Below are positions 32,586 through 41,827 of a DNA stretch of 64,000 nucleotides, piece after piece. The number at the start of each line of letters is the position of its first letter. Position 1 is the first letter of the stretch. The notes beneath the pieces were generated by a model. It saw only the letters and a program-made list of their open reading frames with translations, made no database searches and was not told the origin of the DNA. This DNA is from Lentzea guizhouensis. Its GTDB lineage: Bacteria; Actinomycetota; Actinomycetes; Mycobacteriales; Pseudonocardiaceae. The translations under genes and the position numbers were made by a program. The DNA lies in assembly GCF_001701025.1 (NCBI RefSeq), contig NZ_CP016793.1:3162001-3226000 (forward strand). Direction: 5' to 3'.

Positions 32586-35220
32586 CCGACTTCTTCGCCA
32601 CGTTGTGGCCGGAGATCTCCACGACGGGCTGGGCGGACCCGAGCGCCGAGGACCGGTACTCGGCCTTGAGCGTCAGGGTCTCGCCCGGCCACAACGTCAC
32701 GTAGTTGTCGCTCCACTGCGTCGGCAGCACCTCGGGACCACCGGCTCCCTTGCGCAACGACGCCCGCACGAAGAACGCCACCGTGTTGCCGGTGTTCTTC
32801 ACCGTCACCGTGGTGGCCTGCCTGTCGTCACCGATCGGCGCGGTCGACACGGTCGAGGTGACCGTGCCCGGCTTCAAGGTGTTGAGGCCCTTCAGGTCCG
32901 CGTAGCCGGACTGCGGCGTGTGGTACCAGGTGGAACCGCCGTAGTTCAGCGTGTCGGCCTTGGTGGAGAGCCAGTAGACGTTGCGGTCCACCACCTTGCC
33001 GGCCGCGTCCTTGAGCAGCAGGCGCACGAAGTAGGTGGTGGAGAGCCCCGACGGCTGCGGCAGCGTGCCGACCTTGGTCGGACCGTTGGCCGCCGCGGTC
33101 ACGTTGCGGGTCTCGTCGGCCTTCTGCGTGCCGTCGAGGTTGAACAGCGTGATCTGCAGCTTGTGATTGTTCGCCGGCTGCAGGCTCGTGTTCATGACCG
33201 CGAGCGACTTGTCGTCGTAGGAGTACTGCGCGTGCAACGGCCGCAAGCCCGCCTTGGCGCCGAAGTACGACCCCGCGGTGGCGAGGTAGTAGTCGTACAG
33301 GTGCCAGTAGAGCGTCGGCCAGGCGTTGTTGAGCATCCAGTAGATGACGCCGGTGGACGGGTTGTTCGCGTCGTTGAAGTTGTCGCCGAACGCCTCGAAC
33401 TGCGCGCGGTTCGTCTCGTAGTTCGCGAGCTGTGCCTTGCGGACGAGGTCTTCGACGTTCGAGGGCTTGCCGTAGCGGTTGTCGAGCGCGGTGCCCCAGA
33501 ACGAGAGCTTGTTGAACGTCGTCGACGGCGACAGGTGGTACTGCGTCGCGTTGTAGTCCGCGAGCCTGTTGATCTCAGCGGTGGACAGGAACTTCTTCAG
33601 CTCGTCCATCTCCGGGATCGTCGCTCCGGGGCCGATCTCCGAGGCGAACCCCGCCGCGCCGCCCTTCTGCTTGGAGAACCAGTAGACCGGCGGCTCCCAC
33701 CAGTACGGGCCGTCCATCTTCATGCCGGGGTTGCCCAGCTGCGGTGAGCCGATGTTCTTCGCCGACGAGATGACCGGCAGGTTCCACTCGGCCCGCTTCA
33801 GCGCGTCGAGGTAGATCTTCTCCAGACCCGCGCCGGGGGCCGCGTCCGAGCCGATCATGAAACCGATCATGCTGGGGTGGTTGCGGATGCGCTTGGCCTC
33901 GCTCTCCGCGGACTCGCCGGCGACCCGGTCGTCCTCGGCGTCGAACGAGTCGTACTTCTCCCACTTCGAGCAGCACTCCCAGCCGGTGAGCAGCATGATG
34001 CCCTTGCGGTCCGCCATGTCGTACAGCTCGTCGTTCTCCGGCTTGCCCTCCAGCCGGATGGTGTTCATGCCCATGGTCTTCACCAGGTCGAGCTGGTCCT
34101 CGATGTAGCGCAGGTCCGTGCGCAGGAACAGGTCCGACGCCCAGCCACCGCCGCGGACGAGGAACGGCTTGCCGTTGACGGAGAACTGCCGTCCGGTGCC
34201 GCGGATGCTGGAGCTGACCTCGCGGACGCCGAAGGTCGTCTTCGCGGTGTCGGAGGCGGTGGTGCCGACGTTCGCGGCGAGCACGGCCTGGTAGAGCGGC
34301 TGCGCGCCCATCTGGAACGGCCACCACACCTGCGGGTTCCGCAGGTCCTGGGTGAACGTCATGGTCTTGGTCTGGTCGGCGTCGAGCCGCACCTGCTGCT
34401 TGAGGACCTGACCGGCGACGGTGGCGGTGACCTCGGTGGTCACGGCCTGACCGGTGTTGTTGCGCGCGTCGACCTTGGTGGTGATCTTGGCGCTGGTCAG
34501 GTCCGGCAACGGCAGGTCGGAGTCGACTCGCAGGTCGCGCAGCGACACGGGACCGCTCGGCTCGAACGTGACGTCGCGGAAGATGCCCTGGTTGCGGTCG
34601 GGCGGCAGCTGGGCCCAGTCGATGAAGTGGATCAGCAGGTCGTTCTGCGGGTCGGACGGCGACGCCTTGATCGCCAGCGCGTTGTCGCCCTTGCGCAGCA
34701 ACGAGGTCACGTCGAACTCGTGCGTCGGGTAGGCGCCGACGACCTCGTCGGTGCCGGCGACCTTGCTGCCGTTGAGCCAGATCTCGCCGCGGGAGATGAT
34801 GCCGCCCTTGAGCTTCAGGAACGTGTTCACGCCCGGCTGCGGGTCGGCGGTGAAGGTCTTGCGGTACCACCAGCCGACGCTGAAGTCGCCTGCGTCGACC
34901 TGCTTCATGTTCTCGGAGTACCGCACGTCGGGGTACCTGTTGCTGGCGACCAGACCGGCCATGACGGTCGACCGCGCCGGCACGGTCAGCCAGCCGGTGT
35001 CCGAATAGGCCGGCCCGGAGATCACGTCACCGCCCTGGGTCGCCCTGGCGCTGCTCTGCATGCGCCAGTCGGGGACGGTGGAGGCGGTGCCGGGACGCGC
35101 GGCCACGGTCAGCGCCGCTCCCGTGCCCGGCACCGGACCGGCGGTGGCGGAGGTGGGCACCAGCAGTGCCAGCCCCACCGCCGCCACGACCAGTGCCGGT
35201 AGTGGTCGGTTGCGCAGCAT
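32578..35220 (-). CDS. csxA: secreted exo-beta-D-glucosaminidase (GH2, CsxA-like)
   Basis: This 880-residue exported enzyme removes glucosamine from the non-reducing end of chitosan. After a signal peptide (LPALVVAAVGLALLVPTSAT) come the GH2 sugar-binding, immunoglobulin-like and TIM-barrel domains. The barrel carries FMIGSDAAPG with D459 as the likely acid/base and FASEIGPGAT with E528 as nucleophile. Asp instead of the usual GH2 Glu at the first site marks the CsxA exo-glucosaminidase subfamily of actinomycetes. The C-terminal part (NVYWLSTKADTLNYGGSTWY) also matches CsxA; the carbohydrate-binding module of the Amycolatopsis enzyme is absent. ATG 35220 has GAGGAG upstream. A CsnR-like operator half-site lies about 53 bp before the start. 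Confidence 0.88.
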   Translation of the reverse strand: MLRNRPLPALVVAAVGLALLVPTSATAGPVPGTGAALTVAARPGTASTVPDWRMQSSARATQGGDVISGPAYSDTGWLTVPARSTVMAGLVASNRYPDVRYSENMKQVDAGDFSVGWWYRKTFTADPQPGVNTFLKLKGGIISRGEIWLNGSKVAGTDEVVGAYPTHEFDVTSLLRKGDNALAIKASPSDPQNDLLIHFIDWAQLPPDRNQGIFRDVTFEPSGPVSLRDLRVDSDLPLPDLTSAKITTKVDARNNTGQAVTTEVTATVAGQVLKQQVRLDADQTKTMTFTQDLRNPQVWWPFQMGAQPLYQAVLAANVGTTASDTAKTTFGVREVSSSIRGTGRQFSVNGKPFLVRGGGWASDLFLRTDLRYIEDQLDLVKTMGMNTIRLEGKPENDELYDMADRKGIMLLTGWECCSKWEKYDSFDAEDDRVAGESAESEAKRIRNHPSMIGFMIGSDAAPGAGLEKIYLDALKRAEWNLPVISSAKNIGSPQLGNPGMKMDGPYWWEPPVYWFSKQKGGAAGFASEIGPGATIPEMDELKKFLSTAEINRLADYNATQYHLSPSTTFNKLSFWGTALDNRYGKPSNVEDLVRKAQLANYETNRAQFEAFGDNFNDANNPSTGVIYWMLNNAWPTLYWHLYDYYLATAGSYFGAKAGLRPLHAQYSYDDKSLAVMNTSLQPANNHKLQITLFNLDGTQKADETRNVTAAANGPTKVGTLPQPSGLSTTYFVRLLLKDAAGKVVDRNVYWLSTKADTLNYGGSTWYHTPQSGYADLKGLNTLKPGTVTSTVSTAPIGDDRQATTVTVKNTGNTVAFFVRASLRKGAGGPEVLPTQWSDNYVTLWPGETLTLKAEYRSSALGSAQPVVEISGHNVAKKSVS

Positions 35221-35262
35221 GTCGCTCCTCGACGCATCGGGGCGGCGGCGCTTCGGGGTATC

Positions 35263-35284
35263 GTAAAGAAGGTTTCCTTTTCGG
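35263..35284. promoter_or_regulatory. CsnR/ROK-like operator upstream of csxA
   Basis: GTAAAGAAGGTTTCCTTTTC contains the right half GTTTCCT of the AGGAAAGTTTCCT-type palindrome bound by ROK-family repressors of chitosanase genes in Streptomyces. The left half is degenerate. Position 43-64 bp before the csxA start is suitable for repression. Confidence 0.4.
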
Positions 35285-35358
35285 TGGGTCACCGGCAATG
35301 CGCTTTACGGGTGACTCGGCTCACTTCAATCGCAACACTCCGTGCTCAGCGATCCGAT

Positions 35359-35928
35359 ATGTTGACGGTCATGCTTCGAGTGGTGGTCCCGTTCCTGCTG
35401 GCAGCGGCCCTGACCGGGTGTGCGACGACCGAACCGGGCACCGCCACCCCGGGAGGGCAGACGCCGACCGGAACTTCCACCTCGAAGAGCGCGCCGGTGA
35501 ACAGGCCGAAGGCCGTCGACCTCAAGACGCTCGACCCGTGCACGCTGATCACGCCGGAGACGAAGGCGGCGCTCGCGATTCGCACAGTTGAGCCCGGTTC
35601 CTCGTTCGCCGAGTACGGCGACGGGTCGAAGGCGTGCGGCGCGAGCTACGAGGACCGCAAGTACGTGTACGGCCTCTACACGATCCTCAGCGGTGGCGTG
35701 GACAAGCTGCGGTCCGGCGGCGAGCAGATCACCACGTCGACCGCGGCCGGATACCCGGCCTACCAGTCCAAAGACGACAAGGCCTGCCGCGTTTACGTGG
35801 ACGCCCACGACGGGCAACTACTGCTGGCGGCCGTGAACCCGTCGATGGGCACCGACTCCACCGTGGACGGTGCCTGTGGACGGGCGAAGTCGCTGGCCGA
35901 CGGGGTCGCCGCGGTCCTGGCGAAGTGA
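35359..35928 (+). CDS. DUF3558-family lipoprotein
   Basis: This 189-residue lipoprotein has the signal peptide MLRVVVPFLLAAALTGC with lipobox ALTGC, then a Thr/Pro-rich linker and a DUF3558 domain (LDPCTLITPETKAALAI, KACGASYEDRKYVYGLY, KACRVYVDAHDGQLLLAAVN, CGRAKSLADGV) with four conserved cysteines, probably two disulphides. The role of the family is unknown. It heads a DUF3558/PE-like/PPE-like/EspG group, like the one whose tail opens the window. The ATG at 35359 or 35371 may be the start; neither has an obvious ribosome-binding site. Confidence 0.8.
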   Translation: MLTVMLRVVVPFLLAAALTGCATTEPGTATPGGQTPTGTSTSKSAPVNRPKAVDLKTLDPCTLITPETKAALAIRTVEPGSSFAEYGDGSKACGASYEDRKYVYGLYTILSGGVDKLRSGGEQITTSTAAGYPAYQSKDDKACRVYVDAHDGQLLLAAVNPSMGTDSTVDGACGRAKSLADGVAAVLAK

Positions 35929-35948
35929 GTAGAACTACTCCGCTTTTA
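35927..35948 (+). terminator. short hairpin at the end of the DUF3558 gene
   Basis: GAGTAG and CTACTC (35927-35940) form a small stem beginning in the stop codon, followed by CGCTTTTA. A weak terminator or attenuator between the lipoprotein and the T7SS genes is possible. Confidence 0.35.
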
Positions 35949-36044
35949 CCGGGAACCGGTCACCCGCGTCATGCATCAGAGCTAAAGTCGTTCCAAATGC
36001 ACACGCGGCTCCGAACCTGAGGGCCGTACTGAGGAGGGTGTGCC

Positions 36045-36407
36045 GTGCATCTCGCGGATGGTGGGGGTACTTCGTCGCCTCCGGAGTTCGGTCAACGCAG
36101 GCTGAAGGTGGACCCGTCCGCCATTCCCCAGGCGAGGGCCGCGTTCGAGCACGCGCTGGACGAGTTCGAGGCCAAGATCGAGCGCATTTCCAGCCAGCTG
36201 CCCACCCGGCCGTGGGCCGGTGATCCGATCAGCAGCGAGACCTCCAAGGCCTTCAACGAGCAGACCTCGGAGAAGGCCCTGACCGCGCTGACGTTCTACA
36301 AGAAGCAGCTCCTGGGCGTGATCGACCAGCTCAGGAAGATCGAGGAGCAGTACCGGATGGTCGAGGGCGACAACACCGCCCTCTGGGGAAAGCACCTGCA
36401 GGACTGA
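36045..36407 (+). CDS. small PE/WXG-like T7SS-associated protein
   Basis: This 120-residue helical protein has no signal peptide. The first 25 residues are polar, then two long helices follow (VDPSAIPQARAAFEHALDEF, ALTALTFYKKQLLGVIDQLR). A WAGDP motif sits between the helices, as WxG does in WXG100 hairpins. The position just before the PPE-like gene (17 bp) suggests it is the PE-type partner of that protein. GTG 36045 follows a good ribosome-binding site (GAGGAGG). The corresponding place in the first cassette (1-2261) holds no such gene, so the two cassettes are not identical in content. Confidence 0.65.
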   Translation: MHLADGGGTSSPPEFGQRRLKVDPSAIPQARAAFEHALDEFEAKIERISSQLPTRPWAGDPISSETSKAFNEQTSEKALTALTFYKKQLLGVIDQLRKIEEQYRMVEGDNTALWGKHLQD

Positions 36408-36424
36408 GAGGAGGGGACTGACCG

Positions 36425-37708
36425 ATGAGTGACCACCGCTTCCAGGGGTACGCGCACCCCGAGCTGTACAACATGATCAACTCTGGACCCGGCGTCTCCG
36501 CCTCCATTCCGGTGGAGCAGGGCTGGAAGACCATCGCGGAAACCCTCGCGCAGATCGACGAGAACCTGCACACCGCGCTGTCCAAGATGGGTGCGGACTG
36601 GGAGTCCGACGCCGCCGACGCCGCGTCCGCCGCGTTGTCGCCGCTGGCGGAGTGGGCCGGGTTCGCGAACCAGGGCGCCACCACGATGGAGAGCTCGGCG
36701 CGCCTGCAGGGCGAGTTCATCGCCGACGCGCGCAAGAAGATGCCGGAGGTCGTCCCGATCACGGCCGAGAAGCCCGGCTTCCTCGACTTCGCGGGTGGCG
36801 CGCTGACCGGTCCCGTCGGTCTGGCGCACGTCATCGACCAGCAGCGCGACCACGAGCGCCAGGAGGCCGCGGCGGACAACGCGGCCGCCCAGGCCGTGAA
36901 GGTCATGGAGGACTACCAGTCCGACAGCCGGTGGAACTCCTCGACGCTGGGTGAGTTCCCGGAGCCGCCGCAGGTCGTCATCGACACGCCGCCGCCCGGC
37001 CAGACGGGCACGCACAACCAGCACGTGGGCTACACCTCGACGAGCGTGAACTCGCCGGCGGGCAACAACACGGGCACGACCACGCCGTCGTGGACCCCGC
37101 CGCCGACCTCGACGGGCACGCCGACGCCGACGTGGACGCCGCCCGGCGACAACACGCACACGTCGTGGACGACGCCTTCGACCACGACGACGCCGCCTCC
37201 CACGACCCACCTCCCGCCGACGACCCTGCCGACGCCGGAGCCGAAGCCCACGCCGACGCCCGGTCCCGGTCCTGTCTTCACCCGTCCGACGACCACGAGC
37301 GTGCCCGGTGGTGGCCGCAGCGGTCCCGGCGGTACCGGTGGCGTTCGCGGTGGTCAGGTCGGTGGTGGCAAGCCGTTCGGTCCGATGTCCGGTTCGCTCG
37401 GCGGCCCTGGTCAGGGTGGTGCCGCCGGTCAGCCCGGTGGCATGAAGGCCGGCGGCATGATGCCCGGCACGGGTGCCGGTCCCGACGCGATGCGCGGCGG
37501 TGCCATGGGCGCCGGTGCCGGTGTCGCGGGCAAGGGTGGCGCCGCGGGTGCCGGCATGGGCGCCGGTGGCGCTGCCGGTGCCGGTGCCAGGGGCGAGGGC
37601 GAGGACGACATCGAGCACAAGGCGGCCGACTACCTGGTCGAGACCGACGACGTGTTCGGTGACGACCGCATGGTCGCGCCCCCGGTCATCGGGGGCCTGT
37701 CGGAGTGA
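36425..37708 (+). CDS. PPE-like T7SS substrate, Gly/Pro-rich
   Basis: This 427-residue protein has an N-terminal helical domain (about 1-165) starting YAHPELYNMINSGPGVSASI and including GADWESDAADAASAAL. A Pro/Thr-rich stretch (about 180-290) is followed by a Gly-rich tail and a conserved end (EDDIEHKAADYL, DDVFGDDRMVAPPVIGG). PPE-like proteins of Pseudonocardiales have this layout and are thought to be exported by an ESX system. It is intact, unlike its paralogue at 185-1500, and served to recognise the displaced tail there. EspG overlaps its stop by 4 bp. Confidence 0.8.
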   Translation: MSDHRFQGYAHPELYNMINSGPGVSASIPVEQGWKTIAETLAQIDENLHTALSKMGADWESDAADAASAALSPLAEWAGFANQGATTMESSARLQGEFIADARKKMPEVVPITAEKPGFLDFAGGALTGPVGLAHVIDQQRDHERQEAAADNAAAQAVKVMEDYQSDSRWNSSTLGEFPEPPQVVIDTPPPGQTGTHNQHVGYTSTSVNSPAGNNTGTTTPSWTPPPTSTGTPTPTWTPPGDNTHTSWTTPSTTTTPPPTTHLPPTTLPTPEPKPTPTPGPGPVFTRPTTTSVPGGGRSGPGGTGGVRGGQVGGGKPFGPMSGSLGGPGQGGAAGQPGGMKAGGMMPGTGAGPDAMRGGAMGAGAGVAGKGGAAGAGMGAGGAAGAGARGEGEDDIEHKAADYLVETDDVFGDDRMVAPPVIGGLSE

Positions 37709-38511
37709 GCTTGTTCGGCGGTCCGGCGGAGAGGGAGCCGATCACCCTGTCCGCCGAGGAGTTCGACGTGGTGTGGGAGCGGCTGAACGTCGGTCCCATG
37801 CCGCTCGTGCTCAAGGTTCCGTCGCCTGGCAGGACGCGGGAGGAGCGCATCGCGCTCGAGAACCGCGTCCACCAGCAGCTGGACCACCGCCGCCTCGGCA
37901 ACTCGCGCGGTCTGTCGTCCGAGCTGGACGGCCTGCTGCGGATGTTCGTGAAGCCCGAGCGGGAGGCGGACGGCCGCCTCTGGCTCGGCCACGCCCTGCG
38001 AGTCCTCGCCGTCGCGAACGGCGACCACGGCGCGCTGGCCACGTTGCGGGACGACCAGCTGACGTTCCAGCCGTGGGCGGGCTCCGGCCTGGCCTCCGCG
38101 GTGCTGTCGGTGCTGCCTCAGCACCCCGCGGGCACCGGGCTGTCGGTCACGCTGCCGAGCGCGGACGTCGAGAAGGCGATCGGCCGGACCGACGGATCAC
38201 CGAAGTCGCTGGAGGCCTCCTTCCGGGGCATCGGACTGCGGGAGGACGACGCGAAGGCGCTCGTCACGATGTTCACCGGGGTCGTGCGGACCGGGAACTT
38301 CGGCGCCGCGGCCCGCGACAAGTACGGCAAGCGCTGCCGGCCGGACCGGGTGATCTCGTTCTTCGACACCGAAGAGGGTCGCTACCTGCAGCAACGTCGT
38401 TCCTCGAACGGCCAGCCGCCGTGGAGCACGTTCACGCCGACCGACGGCCGCCGGCTGATGCACCAGGTCGACGAGCTGGTCGCCGAAGCCGTTCGTTCCG
38501 CATCGGACTGA
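37705..38511 (+). CDS. EspG-family T7SS chaperone
   Basis: This 268-residue EspG-family protein is a predicted cytosolic chaperone for the PPE-like protein encoded just upstream. EEFDVVWERLNVGPMPLVLK opens the fold, and DRVISFFDTEEGRYLQQRR lies near the C-terminus. GTG 37705 overlaps the upstream stop (GTGA), so chaperone and substrate are co-translated. It is paralogous to the EspG at 1506-2261; the core ESX secretion genes (eccB, eccC, eccD, eccE, mycP) are not in this window, so both cassettes must feed an apparatus encoded elsewhere. Confidence 0.85.
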   Translation: MSLFGGPAEREPITLSAEEFDVVWERLNVGPMPLVLKVPSPGRTREERIALENRVHQQLDHRRLGNSRGLSSELDGLLRMFVKPEREADGRLWLGHALRVLAVANGDHGALATLRDDQLTFQPWAGSGLASAVLSVLPQHPAGTGLSVTLPSADVEKAIGRTDGSPKSLEASFRGIGLREDDAKALVTMFTGVVRTGNFGAAARDKYGKRCRPDRVISFFDTEEGRYLQQRRSSNGQPPWSTFTPTDGRRLMHQVDELVAEAVRSASD

Positions 38512-38568
38512 TGTCTGGTTTGATCTGACCACCGCCGCCGTGGCCAAGACCCCTTGGAGACGGCGAAC

Positions 38569-40215
38569 ATGAACATCGACAGACGGCAGTTCCTGCTGGC
38601 TACAGGGGCTGCGGTGGTCGGGACGTCAGCGTTGACGGGGACGGCAGCCGCTGCCGAGTCCTCCGCCTCGCTGTGGCAGGAGTTCGTTGCCAACCCGTAC
38701 GACCACCCGCAGATCCCCAACGTCGCCTACGCCGGCCACCGCACCGGTGAGCGCCCGCCACGCCGTCCCGTGCTGGCCAACGTCCTGTTCTTCGGTGCCC
38801 GGCGCGACGGTTCCGCCGACGCCGCACCCGCGATCAACAGGGCGGTCGAGTTCGTCGGCCGTCTCGGTGGTGGCACCGTGCTCGTGCCGCCCGGCCGCTA
38901 CCGCATCGACGACATCATCCGCATCGGCTACGACAACGTCGTGCTGCGCGGTGCTGGCAGTGCGAGGACGACGTTCTACGCGACCCGGTCGCTGGAGCAG
39001 ATCGTCGGCATCAACCGCAGCCGCTACGGCTCGGAGAACTCGGCGTGGAGCTGGGCGGGTGGTCTGGTGTGGGTCTGCCACCGCGACCGCTACCGGCCGT
39101 TGATCGACGCGATCCAGGCGAAGAAGTGGCCGTTCGAGGGCTGGACGGGCAACGAGCTGGAACAGGGTTCGGTGCTGACCGAGATCACCGGTTCCGCCGC
39201 GCGCGGTGCGTTCGTCGTGACCGTCGCGAATGGACGATCGTTGCGCGCGGGTCAGCGGGTTCTGTTGCGGCTGGACGACTCCGAGTACTCGCTGCCCAAG
39301 CACATGTGCGGCGACGTCCCCGGCACCACGTCGTACCGGTGGGACGACAAGACGAAGTTGTTGTCCTACTTCCCGTTCCTGTGGCCGGTGCGGGTGGAGT
39401 GGGTGCGCGGCAACAGGGTCAAGCTCGCGCAGCCGTTGCCGCTGGAGATCCGGCCGGAGTGGAAGCCGCGGCTCACCACCACGGCACCCGTCATCACCGG
39501 TGCGGGCGTCGAGGGCATCAAGATCGAGATGTTCAAGGTGCCGACGCCGAAGCACCTGCAGGACAAGGGGTACAACGGTGTGGCGTTCCAGTGCGCCTGG
39601 GACTGCTGGGCCGACGACGTGCACGTCCACGACGTCGACAACGGCTTCCTCATGGTGTCCGCCAAGGGGATCTCACTGCTGAACACGCGGGTCTCCGGCC
39701 GCGGCCACCACCACGCCTACGCGACCCGTGAGCAGTCGCACGACAACCTCACCGACGGGTTCGTGATCGAGGCGCCGTCCGAGCCGTCCCAGGCGGGCGC
39801 CGGCAACCACGGGCTCAACGTCGAGGGCCTGTCCTGCGGCAACGTCTGGACGCGCGGCCGGATGGACCACGACGTGTTCGACACGCACCGCGGTCTGCCG
39901 TTCGGCAACGTGCGCACCGAGATCACCATCAACAACGTCGGCGCGCACGGCGGCAGCGCGGACGCCGGCCCGTTGTACGGGGCCAGGTTCGCGCACTGGA
40001 ACGTCACCGTCACCAACCAGCGCGCCGGCAACGTCCGGATCGACCAGGTCGCACCGTGCAGCGCGACGGTCGCGATCTCCGAGGTCCGCGACTTCGGCCA
40101 GATCGACAAGCCGGACTTCACCGGGCCGTTGAACTCGCGGCTGGAGCTGTACGGCACGACCGACGTGGTGCCGCGCAACCTCTACGACGCGCAGAAACGC
40201 TTGCGGCGCCGGTAG
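38569..40215 (+). CDS. Tat-exported right-handed beta-helix (pectate lyase superfamily) protein
   Basis: This 548-residue protein has a twin-arginine signal (NIDRRQFLLATGAAVVGTSA, cleavage after TAAAAE). The pectate-lyase-type start VLFFGARRDGSADAAPAINR and VPPGRYRIDDIIRIGYDNVV is typical of Pectate_lyase_3/GH28-related beta-helix proteins. Later repeats (GVEGIKIEMFKV, WADDVHVHDVDNGFLMVSA) form the helix coils. Carbohydrate binding or cleavage outside the cell is likely, but I cannot name the substrate or the catalytic residues. ATG 38569 has GGAG 9 nt upstream. The neighbours are T7SS-associated genes, with no evident functional link. Confidence 0.8.
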   Translation: MNIDRRQFLLATGAAVVGTSALTGTAAAAESSASLWQEFVANPYDHPQIPNVAYAGHRTGERPPRRPVLANVLFFGARRDGSADAAPAINRAVEFVGRLGGGTVLVPPGRYRIDDIIRIGYDNVVLRGAGSARTTFYATRSLEQIVGINRSRYGSENSAWSWAGGLVWVCHRDRYRPLIDAIQAKKWPFEGWTGNELEQGSVLTEITGSAARGAFVVTVANGRSLRAGQRVLLRLDDSEYSLPKHMCGDVPGTTSYRWDDKTKLLSYFPFLWPVRVEWVRGNRVKLAQPLPLEIRPEWKPRLTTTAPVITGAGVEGIKIEMFKVPTPKHLQDKGYNGVAFQCAWDCWADDVHVHDVDNGFLMVSAKGISLLNTRVSGRGHHHAYATREQSHDNLTDGFVIEAPSEPSQAGAGNHGLNVEGLSCGNVWTRGRMDHDVFDTHRGLPFGNVRTEITINNVGAHGGSADAGPLYGARFAHWNVTVTNQRAGNVRIDQVAPCSATVAISEVRDFGQIDKPDFTGPLNSRLELYGTTDVVPRNLYDAQKRLRRR

Positions 40216-41769
40216 CTACGGCAGCGCTATCTGCACGTGCATCTGGTCGGGCACGGACAGGCCGAACCCCGGCCTGTCCGGCACCCGGCCGGCTGCGCGC
40301 GCGCTGACCAGCGACGTGTTCGGGTCGTCGAGGCGGAACTCGATGCCGAACGCCAGGCTGTCCTTGATGAACGGCGGCACCTGGTCCCACGACCTGGCCG
40401 TCACGACGATGTGGCGGTCCGGGTCGAGGGGTTCGCCGGGACCGTCGAGCAGCTGGAATCCGCTGAGGTCGCCGAGCACGGTCGCGAGGGTGCGCAACGT
40501 GGTGCTCTTGCCGGTGCCCGGTCCGCCGACGATCGCCCCGTGCCGCAGCTCGTCGGTGAACGCCGGGACGAGCACGCCACGACGTTGCTCGTACGGCATG
40601 TCGAGCACGCCGATCGCGCCCGGCGGCAGCATGTCCAGGGTCGTCTCGTCGCCGGTGGTGTGCAGGGGCGCCAGGACGATCTCGTGCGCGGGCGGGCCGC
40701 CCACCAGCGCGTGCGGCAGCGACGCGGCCATCTCGGCGAGGTCGAACGCGGGCGTGGCGTGCGGCCACTCCGGGAGCCGCAACGCCAGCTGCGCCGGGAA
40801 GGCGTCGCCGGAGAACAGCACCCGGATGCCGAGGATCCGCCCGGCCCTGACCAGCGGCTCCAGCACGTTCTGGTAGCCGCGCTCGATCAGGATCTCGGCG
40901 GTGTCGACGCAGATCAGCAGGTCCGGCAACGGTTCCAGGCCGGCGCCGGCCTCCCGCTTGGCCCGGTAGTCCAGGCTGTTGCGGCACCGGCCGACCCGGT
41001 GGACCAGCTCCTGGCGGCGGTTGAGCTCACCGTGCAGGCCCGCGGTGAAGCGGTCGAACCACTCGTCGTCGTCCTGGCCGGTCAGCTCGAACGTCGCGTG
41101 GCCCGCGTTCGGCAGCTCGCCGAACACGTCGTTGTCCTGCATGTCGAGGAACGCGATGTTCAGGTCTGCCGGCGAATGCGTGACCATCAGGCCGAGGAGC
41201 GCGCTCTGCAACCGTTGGGAGCGCTGCTCAAACGGGCCGAGATACGTGCCGCTGTAGCCGTGTCCCTCCACGCTGATGTCGAGGTACACAGGCCAGCCGT
41301 GCTGATCCATGCCCACGGCGGTCTTGAAGTCGCTGCGCTGCCACTTGTCGTGCAGATCGGCGGAAACCCCGTGCAACGCCAGGAAGTCCGTCGGCTCGCC
41401 GTGCAGGTGCCTGCGCAACCGCCGGGGCAACGTGTCCCACCCCCGCGCCGTCACCACGGTCTGCACCCCGCGCGCCGGCCCGAAGGCCGCGATCCACTCC
41501 ACCGCCCGGTCGAGCTCCGGATCCATCTCCGCGCACAACGCCCAGTCGTCGACCAGCAACACCGCCCCCGACGGTGCACCGCGTTCGAACCAGTCCAGCA
41601 GACTCCGGCACCCCGCCTGGTCGGCCGGGTCGAAGCTCGCCGACACGGGCAACGGGTCCGCTCCCCGCCCGATCCGGTAGACGGACAGGTTCGGCGCCGC
41701 GGCCAGCGCCGCCGCCAGCCGCTCCCTCGTCGCCGGCCGGGGACCCACGACGGCGAAGTTCCTGATCAC
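40216..41769 (-). CDS. stand-alone EccC-like FtsK/SpoIIIE ATPase
   Basis: This 517-residue protein is made of incomplete EccC-type ATPase units. Residues about 1-150 look like a degenerate unit (AVLLVDDWALCAEMDPELDR, VQTVVTARGWDTLPRRL). Residues about 165-340 resemble the second EccC domain (LLGLMVTHSPADLNIAFLDM, LLICVDTAEILIERGY) but carry no P-loop. Residues about 345-517 match the last EccC domain with an intact Walker A, GGPGTGKSTT, and the closing FRLDDPNTSLVSARAAGRVP. No transmembrane segments of full EccC are present. It may be an energising or substrate-binding accessory to ESX secretion. GTG 41769 is chosen. It is divergent from an SCP2-like gene. Confidence 0.72.
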   Translation of the reverse strand: MIRNFAVVGPRPATRERLAAALAAAPNLSVYRIGRGADPLPVSASFDPADQAGCRSLLDWFERGAPSGAVLLVDDWALCAEMDPELDRAVEWIAAFGPARGVQTVVTARGWDTLPRRLRRHLHGEPTDFLALHGVSADLHDKWQRSDFKTAVGMDQHGWPVYLDISVEGHGYSGTYLGPFEQRSQRLQSALLGLMVTHSPADLNIAFLDMQDNDVFGELPNAGHATFELTGQDDDEWFDRFTAGLHGELNRRQELVHRVGRCRNSLDYRAKREAGAGLEPLPDLLICVDTAEILIERGYQNVLEPLVRAGRILGIRVLFSGDAFPAQLALRLPEWPHATPAFDLAEMAASLPHALVGGPPAHEIVLAPLHTTGDETTLDMLPPGAIGVLDMPYEQRRGVLVPAFTDELRHGAIVGGPGTGKSTTLRTLATVLGDLSGFQLLDGPGEPLDPDRHIVVTARSWDQVPPFIKDSLAFGIEFRLDDPNTSLVSARAAGRVPDRPGFGLSVPDQMHVQIALP

Positions 41770-41814
41770 CGTCCAGATATACCAACAGCTCCAAATCGCC
41801 GGTCGGCACTTCGC

Positions 41815-41827
41815 TAATCTGACCCGC
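41815..41827 (+). promoter_or_regulatory. leaderless -10 box for the SCP2-like gene
   Basis: TAATCT (41815-41820) ends 7 nt before GTG 41828. No ribosome-binding site is present between them. Confidence 0.5.
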
